The position numbers and the translations under genes are program-made. Positions 43,657 through 50,514 of a stretch of 64,000 nucleotides of DNA are shown here, piece by piece (the stretch's first letter is position 1; every line of letters begins with the position of its first letter). Source of the DNA: an uncultured Selenomonadales bacterium. Lineage in GTDB: Bacteria > Bacillota > Negativicutes > Acidaminococcales > Acidaminococcaceae. The DNA is taken from the NCBI GenBank assembly GCA_900316935.1, contig ONEW01000006.1, positions 1 to 64,000 of the forward strand, written 5' to 3'. The notes under the pieces are model-generated. The model did no database searches. It had not been told where the DNA came from and saw only the letters and a list, made by a program, of their open reading frames with translations.

Positions 43657-45362
43657 TCCCCGGCAATCTGCTGCAATTTTTCCCCGGTACGGTATCCCAG
43701 CCAGCCGCCGATGCTGCTGTACAGCACACCGTTGACAAGCATATAGAGGATGATGTACCAATCCGCATAATACAAGCGGTAAAAGAACATCATCTGTTCC
43801 AGATTGATAAACCCGATGAGGGCATCGCCCATCCCTAAAAGGATGACCACCGCCAGCATATGTCCCCTGTCCATCCTTTCCGTACGGTAGAAACCGCTGC
43901 AGCGCAGCACCGTTTCCAAGACAGCGATGTAGACGGCCGTGCTCAGGATCCCCAGCGGGGTAAAGCGGCCGAAAAAGATTCCGTTCAAAAAGAACTTCAG
44001 CAGAAACAGCAGGGCCGTCACGCCTGGTTTCCGATACAGCATCAGGAGTGCCAGCAGCAGGAGATATTGCATCACGCCGCTCAGAAGGCCGGTAAAAAAC
44101 GTGGAAAAAGGGCCCAGCAGGGCATGGACGACATCCCCTAAAAGCGTCGCCGGCACCGTGACTCCGCCGAACGATACGGCGGCAAACAAGGCAGCCGTAA
44201 TGGCACCTCTGGCGCCGATGGTCCGGATGCAATCCATCATATCCCGCAGATAAAGAATGGCCAGCAACAGGCAGGCAAAGGAAACTCCGACAGACAGCAG
44301 GCCCAGGCTGTGTTCTTTATCCAGGATCACGGGAATTTCCATCCCCTTTTGTTGTCCATTGCCTTCGACCGTCAGCCGCAGGCGGTACTCCCCTTCCAGC
44401 GCCTGCAGGGGATCGACATACAAGGGCAGGATGAAGGCCTGCATTTTACGGCCGTCCAGGGAAATGAGCGCCGCCGTCCCCTCCCCGGTTCCGGTTTCAC
44501 CGGCCCAGCCTTCACCGGATTCGTGATCCGAACGCCCCGCCGTCACCAGCCCCGGAACCGGACGCCCGTCTTTATCAAACAAACGGGCACGGACCCGGAG
44601 CAGCCGGACATCCTGCTGTGGATTCCGCATATCCAGCAGGAAATAGGCCGCCGGATGGGAAAAAATGACGCCATAGCCATTGTTCCTTTCCCCCGTCATA
44701 CGGTTGCGGAAATTCTCCCATAACGTATCCCGGACATACAGAACGCCTTCCGGCGAACGGTCGTCCCGGTTTCCCTGATTGTCCACCGGCAGTGTGACAG
44801 ACTGGATATACCAGTGGAAGCGGTCCCCCTTCCTTGTTCCGGTTCCAGGTGCCGCTGTACGCCTTTCCGCCAAGGAGGAGGCACCACCGGCCGCCGACGT
44901 TTCCCCGGATTCTTCTTTCCCACCATCCGGCAAGTATCGGAACGGCACTGTACGGCTTGTCCCTGCCGGTCCGGTTCCTGTCAGGGAAAGATGGACCTGG
45001 ATTTCCTTATTCCCCGCCGCCGTCCCTTCCAATGCCCTGACATACAGCAAATCGAAAGCGCGGCCATACCCGGCAGCCATGTGCCAGATACACCGGCCCC
45101 TGCGCCGGTCCGGGGCAATCCGCCATCCTTCTTTGGGAAGCAGCTCGAATCCTTCCGGCACCGTAACCGAAAGGGCGGCGGTCTGCTCTTCCGGATCATC
45201 CGTACAGACCAGATCCAGATAGAGCGGCACCGTACCCAGCCCCTGTACCTGTTCGATTTTCCGATGCTCCATGCTGTAAGGGAAGACTGCATTCAGTCTG
45301 CAGGCTGCCAACGCAGGCCGGACAAGAAACAGTACCGCAAACAGGATACACACGAAACGCAT
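43653..45362 (-). CDS. ECF S-component-like membrane protein with large extracytoplasmic domain
   Basis: A 569-residue protein. A signal peptide or first anchor (1-19, ends ALA-A) is followed by about 330 residues predicted outside the membrane: beta-rich, with Cys near the start (CRLNAVF, LVCTDD, GRCIWHM) and a Thr/Gly/Ser-rich linker. Residues about 351-569 hold six or seven membrane helices and end in VNGVLYSSIGGWLGYRTGEK, like the last helix of ECF substrate-binding S components. The 4-nt overlap with the ECF ATPase gene supports the role. The ligand is unknown. The start at 45362 has AGGTGG upstream. Confidence 0.65.
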   Translation of the reverse strand: MRFVCILFAVLFLVRPALAACRLNAVFPYSMEHRKIEQVQGLGTVPLYLDLVCTDDPEEQTAALSVTVPEGFELLPKEGWRIAPDRRRGRCIWHMAAGYGRAFDLLYVRALEGTAAGNKEIQVHLSLTGTGPAGTSRTVPFRYLPDGGKEESGETSAAGGASSLAERRTAAPGTGTRKGDRFHWYIQSVTLPVDNQGNRDDRSPEGVLYVRDTLWENFRNRMTGERNNGYGVIFSHPAAYFLLDMRNPQQDVRLLRVRARLFDKDGRPVPGLVTAGRSDHESGEGWAGETGTGEGTAALISLDGRKMQAFILPLYVDPLQALEGEYRLRLTVEGNGQQKGMEIPVILDKEHSLGLLSVGVSFACLLLAILYLRDMMDCIRTIGARGAITAALFAAVSFGGVTVPATLLGDVVHALLGPFSTFFTGLLSGVMQYLLLLALLMLYRKPGVTALLFLLKFFLNGIFFGRFTPLGILSTAVYIAVLETVLRCSGFYRTERMDRGHMLAVVILLGMGDALIGFINLEQMMFFYRLYYADWYIILYMLVNGVLYSSIGGWLGYRTGEKLQQIAGE

Positions 45363-45411
45363 TGAACCACCTGAAAAACCCATACCCCTATGACGCAGAA
45401 AAACCACAAAA

Positions 45412-45434
45412 GGGGAGAGATATTCTTTCTCCCC
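45412..45434 (-). terminator. partial terminator between the TonB receptor and S-like genes
   Basis: A 7-bp stem (GGGGAGA arms, 45412-45418 with 45428-45434) with a 9-nt loop is followed on the minus strand by TTTTGTGG and T5. It could reduce rather than stop transcription into the ECF genes, since no clear new promoter was seen in the 95-nt gap. Confidence 0.55.
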
Positions 45435-45457
45435 CCTCATCAATAATTGGCGAAACA

Positions 45458-47452
45458 TCAGAATCTGTATTTGTATTCCAGAAGGAAGTTGCAAGGCGTT
45501 GCGTAGTATGCTGACGAGCTGTGGCTGATGACATCGTCGCGGTTCAGCAGGTTATCAATCACCAGGCTGATATCGTTATGCTTGTCTGGTTTGTAGTTTG
45601 CAGTCAGCGTCGTCAGGAAATAAGGCCGCTCATCATAAGAATGCGCAGACGACGGGGTACGGACGCGGTCGCCCAGGAAGCTGCCGCTGAGATTGGCGTC
45701 AAATTTGCCCATGGTGTAACCCACCCCGCCGGTCAGCTGATATTTGCCGAACTTGCTGTCCCAGTATTCCTTCGATGTACTCTTGCTCTTGGGATTCTGC
45801 AGGTTCACCGCCCAGTTGTAGGACCAGGCGCCTTTGGCTTTCACCGTATCCCCGAATTCAAACCCGTAGTTTTTAAAATCCTCGTTCTTGTACTGATATT
45901 CATCATTTGTCCACGTGGCTGTGATGTTGTCCTTGATCCGCACCCGGTACAGGGCGGCCTTCCAGTTGTGGGCGCCGGCGATGCGTTTCCAGCCGATTTC
46001 GTAGTTGATGCCTTTCTGCGGTTTCAAGGCCGGATTGGCGATTGCCTGGTAACTGGAAGAATACATCTGTGCAAACGTGGGAAGGATGAAGGACTGGGCA
46101 ACACTGGCATACAGACTGTCATCTTCATCCAGCTTATGGATGAACTGACCGGCGGCACTGAAATTACTGTAGTTCATGCCGTTGTCGGCATCGGTCGTCC
46201 AGGTTTCACGGCCGCTGAGGATGAAGGAGTTTTTGTCGTCAAACTGCTGGTCCCATTGCCCGAAAACACCGAAAACGTTGCGGGAATAGTCGGAATCCGT
46301 TTTTGTGGTATGCGTATAAAGGCTCTGGTAATTTTCCCGTTTGTAGTCAAAGCCCAGAATCGCCTTTGCCTTCTCCCCCACCTTCCAGTTGCGCTGGATG
46401 TCGGCCCCGATGGTGCGGTTCTTTTCGCGGGTATTGTAAAAGTAGGAGGAACTGGTCGGTTTCACAACAGAGCCCGCCGAAGTAAAGTAGGTGTTGCCCC
46501 GGGACTCTACCGTTCCTGTTACGAAATACAGGCTTCCTTTATAATCCTTATCATTGTACAGCATTTCCGCCATGTGCTGTTTTGTAGTGTATTCCCGGTT
46601 ATTAAAGTCGGCACCGGCCTGCATGGTATTCTTTGCGGATTCAATCACCTGGCGCAGATAATTGGCTTTCGTTTCAAAATAATGATAATTGAAACTCAGG
46701 TTATCATTCGCATTATAATTGAGCCCGACATTCTGCCGGCGGATATTGTTCGCCTTGGTCTGCGTCTTGCCGATTTCCTTATTCCTTGAAGTAAGCGTGG
46801 AAACAGAGATGCGGTTCAGTGTATTATCCCATTTCTCTTCATCATAGGATACTTGGAATTTATTTGTCCCGACGTTGGCGCCAAACGTCTTCCGTCCGAA
46901 ATTGCCGATGCCGGCCTTGACATAATTATCCGCAACCTTCTTCGTAATGATGTTGATGACACCGCCCATCCCCTCGGATCCGTAGAGTACAGAGCCGCCG
47001 CCCTTCACCATTTCAATACGTTCAATGTCGTCGGCGCTGATGGCTTCCAGGTTATATTTGCCGCGCCAGTTGACCGGGTTGCCGTTGACGAGGACCAGCG
47101 TACCGTTATCCACACCGCGGATGATGGCTTCGTTGATCATGGTGCCCATGGAGGCACCGGCCGGGCCGAAAGATTTATAAGTTACGCCAGGCAGCTTCTG
47201 CAGTACCATGGCAAGGTTTTTGCCTCCGGTCTTGCGGATGTCTTCCCGGTTCAGCACCTCCGTGCTGGCAGGGACATCCACGTCGCGGCGCTCGTCACGG
47301 GTTGCCGTAACCACGACCTGGTCAAGCGTGAACTGCTGCAGGGCATCGGTGCCCTGGGCAGCCGTTTCTGCCGGAGCTGCGGCTGCCGAACCTGCAATCA
47401 ACAGCGTCATGAGTGTACTGACGGATACAGTTTTTGCGGAACGTTTCATCAT
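45458..47452 (-). CDS. TonB-dependent outer-membrane receptor
   Basis: A 664-residue outer-membrane gated porin. The signal peptide ends near residue 26 (AGSAAAA). A TonB-box-like stretch (FTLDQVVVTATR) precedes the plug domain (about 55-165: EVLNREDIRKTGGKN, IIRGVDNGTLVLVNG, EMVKGGGSVLYGSEGMGGVINIITKK). The 22-strand barrel ends in EYKYRF with terminal Phe. It is downstream of exbB-exbD-tonB and upstream of an ECF transporter set. The substrate (siderophore, haem, cobalamin or other) cannot be read from sequence. Confidence 0.93.
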   Translation of the reverse strand: MMKRSAKTVSVSTLMTLLIAGSAAAAPAETAAQGTDALQQFTLDQVVVTATRDERRDVDVPASTEVLNREDIRKTGGKNLAMVLQKLPGVTYKSFGPAGASMGTMINEAIIRGVDNGTLVLVNGNPVNWRGKYNLEAISADDIERIEMVKGGGSVLYGSEGMGGVINIITKKVADNYVKAGIGNFGRKTFGANVGTNKFQVSYDEEKWDNTLNRISVSTLTSRNKEIGKTQTKANNIRRQNVGLNYNANDNLSFNYHYFETKANYLRQVIESAKNTMQAGADFNNREYTTKQHMAEMLYNDKDYKGSLYFVTGTVESRGNTYFTSAGSVVKPTSSSYFYNTREKNRTIGADIQRNWKVGEKAKAILGFDYKRENYQSLYTHTTKTDSDYSRNVFGVFGQWDQQFDDKNSFILSGRETWTTDADNGMNYSNFSAAGQFIHKLDEDDSLYASVAQSFILPTFAQMYSSSYQAIANPALKPQKGINYEIGWKRIAGAHNWKAALYRVRIKDNITATWTNDEYQYKNEDFKNYGFEFGDTVKAKGAWSYNWAVNLQNPKSKSTSKEYWDSKFGKYQLTGGVGYTMGKFDANLSGSFLGDRVRTPSSAHSYDERPYFLTTLTANYKPDKHNDISLVIDNLLNRDDVISHSSSAYYATPCNFLLEYKYRF

Positions 47453-47545
47453 CTCAAACCCCTTTCAAAAAACAAATGATCCTGTCTTCCATCCCTATAC
47501 TTCATCCTTCCCGGTTTCCCCATTCTGCACTACAAGGAAATCCTG

Positions 47546-48232
47546 TCAGCGCAGCCGGAACGCGAAGGGCTGATAGGCATAACAACGTACCGGTCTGCCG
47601 TACCCGTCCAGGCCGGGGCGGAAACGGAATCCTCGTGCCGCACCCAATGCAGCCTGATCCAGGGCACCGTTTCCGGAAGAACGCGCCAGGGTCAGATCTT
47701 CGACGCCGCCGTCCTTCCCAATCAAAAAGCGTACCACCGCCGTACCTTCAATTCCGTTGTTACGGGCGGAAGACGGATATTCCGGAGAACGGGAACGTGT
47801 TACCCGGGGAGCTACGGCCGGCGCCTGAATGGAATCGCCGGCCGGTCCCACCCCTGCACCTTCTCCGCCGCCGGACCCGCCCGAGCCAAGCCCTTCGCCG
47901 GTCCCACTGCCCGTACCGCCTGCAGTACGGTGAATCGAGGCTTGTGATTGTTTGGCTGCTTTATGATGCTCCCGCCGAACAATGGTTCTTTCTTCTACAA
48001 GATCGTCCGGCCGGGGTTGGACCTCTTCTTCCTCTTCATCCGGTTTTTCCGGATTTGCCCGGTCTTCCAAAGGAGCCGCGTCACCACCGCCACTCATGAG
48101 AGCCACATCATAAATGGTTTCTTTTGCAGGCGGGCGGCAGGAATATAAGGCCACAGCCCCGGCCAGGGCAAAACAGATAATGTGGAAGACGAGGGAAATG
48201 ACAAGGCCCTTTTTTCCATCTTCATGTATCAT
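47546..48232 (-). CDS. tonB: TonB family energy transducer
   Basis: A 228-residue protein with an N-terminal membrane helix (about 9-30), an acidic stretch (EKPDEEEEEVQPRPDD), a Gly/Ser-rich linker (about 103-132) in place of the usual Pro-rich spacer, and a C-terminal TonB domain (about 145-228: YPSSARNNGIEGTAVVRFLIGKDG, ALDQAALGAARGFRFRPG). It transmits proton-motive force from ExbBD to the receptor. It overlaps exbD by 4 nt and lies 93 nt before the receptor gene. Confidence 0.9.
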   Translation of the reverse strand: MIHEDGKKGLVISLVFHIICFALAGAVALYSCRPPAKETIYDVALMSGGGDAAPLEDRANPEKPDEEEEEVQPRPDDLVEERTIVRREHHKAAKQSQASIHRTAGGTGSGTGEGLGSGGSGGGEGAGVGPAGDSIQAPAVAPRVTRSRSPEYPSSARNNGIEGTAVVRFLIGKDGGVEDLTLARSSGNGALDQAALGAARGFRFRPGLDGYGRPVRCYAYQPFAFRLR

Positions 48233-48642
48233 TTCTTTGCTTCCTTATCCGTTGCCAGTCCGACACGGGAAATGCCGGCTTTCTTGAACTCATCCAAAAG
48301 GTGGATGACTGCTTTATAAGGAACATTTTCATCAGCACGGATGACGACGGCGAAATCCTTGTCCTCTTGCATTTCCTTGCGCGCCTGATGGAGGAGCTGT
48401 GCTTCCCCGATCACTTTGTCGCCCAGCCAATAGGCGCCATCGTCCTTGATGGTGACACTGAACTTGACGGCGCTCTGTGTGACAGTCTGCGCCGCCACCG
48501 GCAGTTTGACAGGAATCGTCCGCAGTTCGCTCATGTACATGGTACTGACAATGAAGAAGATCAGGAGCAGGAACATCATGTCAATCATGGGACTCAGCAT
48601 GATTTCCGGCGGCCTCTTTCCCCTTTTCCGCAACTTAATCAT
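48229..48642 (-). CDS. exbD: ExbD/TolR family biopolymer transport protein
   Basis: A 137-residue protein with one transmembrane helix (about 20-38) carrying the essential Asp in SPMIDMMFLLLIFFIVS, and a periplasmic domain. It pairs with ExbB as the proton-driven motor of TonB. The ATG at 48642 overlaps the exbB end by 8 nt, with AGGGCGG upstream. It could be TolR, but the tonB and receptor context favours ExbD. Confidence 0.9.
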   Translation of the reverse strand: MIKLRKRGKRPPEIMLSPMIDMMFLLLIFFIVSTMYMSELRTIPVKLPVAAQTVTQSAVKFSVTIKDDGAYWLGDKVIGEAQLLHQARKEMQEDKDFAVVIRADENVPYKAVIHLLDEFKKAGISRVGLATDKEAKK

Positions 48643-49282
48643 GGCTGATCCGCCCTTCCCGTACCGTATCCAGGTTTTTGGCAATGGCTTCGAGCAACGT
48701 GTTGCTCATCTCTTCCAAATCCATCGAAATGCCTTTCAGGCGCCGTTCAAAATAGGCGTACATCAAGATGGCGACAATGGAGATGCACAGACCGAAGACC
48801 GTCGTAATCAGGGCTTCCCCGATACCGGCCGTCACAGCCAGCGGATTGTCCAGCCGCTGGTTGAAATTATTGAAGGACCCGATCATGCCCGTAACGGTAC
48901 CCAGCAGGCCCAGAACCGGAGCAAGGGTGACAATGACATTCAAATAGTTAAGGTGGTTTTCAAACTTGTCCAGGGCCCGTTCTGCCCGGGCGGAGATGAA
49001 GCCTTCCAGGCGTTCGAATTTGCCGTGGCGGTCCATAACGATGGTTGCCAGTTTGGCGATTTCCCCCTGTGTCTGATCAGCCAGGTCCTTAGCGGAAAGC
49101 CAGTCATCGTTCTCAATGTCGCGGCAGAAGGATTTGGTGAAACCGTGCCCGCTGTCTGCTTTCTTAAAAAACAGATACCGCTCCACGGAAATCGCAATGG
49201 CGGCAATGGAACACAGCAGCAGGGGATACATGACGGGACCGCCCTTGATGAAATAATCCAATCCGGCAGCAAAAACATTCAT
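48635..49282 (-). CDS. exbB: ExbB/TolQ/MotA family proton channel protein
   Basis: A 215-residue inner-membrane protein with three membrane helices (about 10-30, 115-137 and 155-175). Conserved are LNVIVTLAPVLGLLGTVTGMIGSF and ALITTVFGLCISIVAILMYAYF. It forms the pentameric channel around ExbD. AGGAGG lies 8 nt before the ATG. It is the first gene of the exbB-exbD-tonB-receptor run. Confidence 0.93.
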   Translation of the reverse strand: MNVFAAGLDYFIKGGPVMYPLLLCSIAAIAISVERYLFFKKADSGHGFTKSFCRDIENDDWLSAKDLADQTQGEIAKLATIVMDRHGKFERLEGFISARAERALDKFENHLNYLNVIVTLAPVLGLLGTVTGMIGSFNNFNQRLDNPLAVTAGIGEALITTVFGLCISIVAILMYAYFERRLKGISMDLEEMSNTLLEAIAKNLDTVREGRISHD

Positions 49283-49336
49283 TTAAAACGCCTCCTGAAA
49301 AAAGGTACGGTAATTGTTTGATTTTAACTTTATAAG

Positions 49337-49374
49337 TATTAAGATTTAAAAATCATTATATTACTATTAAGATT
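49337..49374 (-). promoter_or_regulatory. exbB promoter region with 10-bp direct repeat
   Basis: A minus-strand TATAAT (49355-49360) without a good -35 is flanked by two identical TATTAAGATT copies (plus-strand 49337-49346 and 49365-49374), 28 bp apart. The whole region 49320-49393 is very AT-rich compared with its surroundings. It is likely the regulated promoter of the TonB-ECF locus. Confidence 0.5.
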
Positions 49375-49393
49375 AATTATTATTAATATTAAC

Positions 49394-49427
49394 AAAAAAA
49401 GGGGCGGATGTCAAGAAACACCCGCCC
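49394..49427 (-). terminator. intrinsic terminator of the feo-ZIP operon
   Basis: A 10-bp stem (49402-49411 with 49418-49427, one G-U) with a 6-nt loop is followed on the minus strand by C and seven T (complement of 49394-49400). It separates the ferrous iron locus from exbB. Confidence 0.88.
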
Positions 49428-49442
49428 AAACAAGGAGTTAGT

Positions 49443-50231
49443 TCAACCCAACATGACATCCAGTGCCATCATCAGGGAGAAACCTGCAGCAAAGGCCATT
49501 GTTCCGATATCGGAATGCTCCCCTTCCGACATTTCGGGGATGAGCTCTTCCACGACCACGTAGAGCATGGCTCCCGCCGCGAAACTTAAAAAATACGGCA
49601 GCAGCGGCAGCATATACTCGATGGCCGCAATCATGAACAAGGCACCGATAGGTTCGACGATGCCCGAAAGGACACCGTACGTGAAGGCTTTCAAACGACC
49701 GTCCCCTTCCCCTTTGAGTGGCAGCGAAATAATGGCCCCTTCCGGGAAGTTCTGGATGGCGATGCCCAGGGACAGGGCCATAGCCGCTGCCCCGGAAATC
49801 GTCACACTGTCATGTACATAGCCTGCGTAGACTACGCCGACGGCCATGCCTTCGGGAATATTATGAAGCGTCACGGCGAGGACCAGTTTGGCTGTCCGGG
49901 AAATCCGTACGGCCGGTCCTTCAGCGTGTTCGCTGTTCATATGGAGATGAGGAATGATATGGTCCAGCAGCAGCAGGAAGAGCACACCGGCCCAGAACCC
50001 CGCTACAGCGGGGACAAAAGCCGGCTGCCCTGAAGCTTCCGCCTGATCCATGGCGGGAATCAGCAAGCTCCAGACGGAAGCTGCCACCATGACACCGGCA
50101 GCGAATCCCGTAAAGGCACGCTGCACCGGTTTGTGCAGGCTGCCCCGCACGAAGAAGACGCAGGCGGCGCCCAGCGCCGTTCCTGCAAAAGGGATCAGAA
50201 TACCACGGATTACTTCCAAGGGCAGATACAT
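49443..50231 (-). CDS. ZIP family divalent metal transporter
   Basis: A 262-residue membrane protein with about eight helices. The metal-binding signatures are VTLHNIPEGMAVG in helix IV and NFPEGAIISLPL in helix V, with EELIPEMSEGEHSD near the end. A His-containing loop (HIIPHLHMNSEHAEG) lies between helices III and IV. It resembles ZupT/GufA-type importers of zinc, iron or manganese. It follows feoB and the FeoB-associated gene on the same strand, which suggests shared metal control. Confidence 0.9.
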   Translation of the reverse strand: MYLPLEVIRGILIPFAGTALGAACVFFVRGSLHKPVQRAFTGFAAGVMVAASVWSLLIPAMDQAEASGQPAFVPAVAGFWAGVLFLLLLDHIIPHLHMNSEHAEGPAVRISRTAKLVLAVTLHNIPEGMAVGVVYAGYVHDSVTISGAAAMALSLGIAIQNFPEGAIISLPLKGEGDGRLKAFTYGVLSGIVEPIGALFMIAAIEYMLPLLPYFLSFAAGAMLYVVVEELIPEMSEGEHSDIGTMAFAAGFSLMMALDVMLG

Positions 50232-50255
50232 GGCGATGTCAACCTTTCAAACAGG

Positions 50256-50444
50256 TCAGGCATTGCCGGTCTTCCCTTTCTTGTCATAGGACGCGGCCCC
50301 ACACTTGGGGCAGGCTCCAGCGCAGCCGGAACACCCGGAGCAATGGGCGCAGGAGCCGGATGAAAGGTTCTTGACGACATGACGCAATGCCATGATGAAG
50401 CAAATGATGACAGCCGCCAGCACGACGGCAGATAGAAAGTTCAT
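50256..50444 (-). CDS. FeoB-associated Cys-rich membrane protein
   Basis: A 62-residue protein: one membrane helix (about 4-22), then a Cys-rich tail with CAHCSGCSGCAGACPKCG (seven Cys). It matches the FeoB-associated Cys-rich family. It lies 70 nt after feoB, and AAAGGAG precedes the ATG. It may assist ferrous iron transfer; the mechanism is not known. Confidence 0.85.
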   Translation of the reverse strand: MNFLSAVVLAAVIICFIMALRHVVKNLSSGSCAHCSGCSGCAGACPKCGAASYDKKGKTGNA

Positions 50445-50472
50445 ACAGACTCCTTTCTACTGTTTCAGTTTA

Positions 50473-50509
50473 CCATACCCTGCCGGTTGCGGCAACCGGC
50501 AGGGTATGG
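50473..50509. repeat. perfect intercistronic hairpin after feoB
   Basis: An 18-bp perfect inverted repeat (50473-50490 with 50492-50509). The T5 run lies on the plus-strand side (50511-50515), not after the hairpin in the feoB mRNA, so it is not a classical feoB terminator. It may stabilise or separate feoB mRNA from the downstream messages. Confidence 0.6.
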
Positions 50510-50514
50510 GTTTT

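Noticed and set aside
49283-49442. Cobalamin riboswitch upstream of the TonB-ECF locus
   Set aside because: No B12-box-like GCCACTG sequence was found; the region is AT-rich and short.
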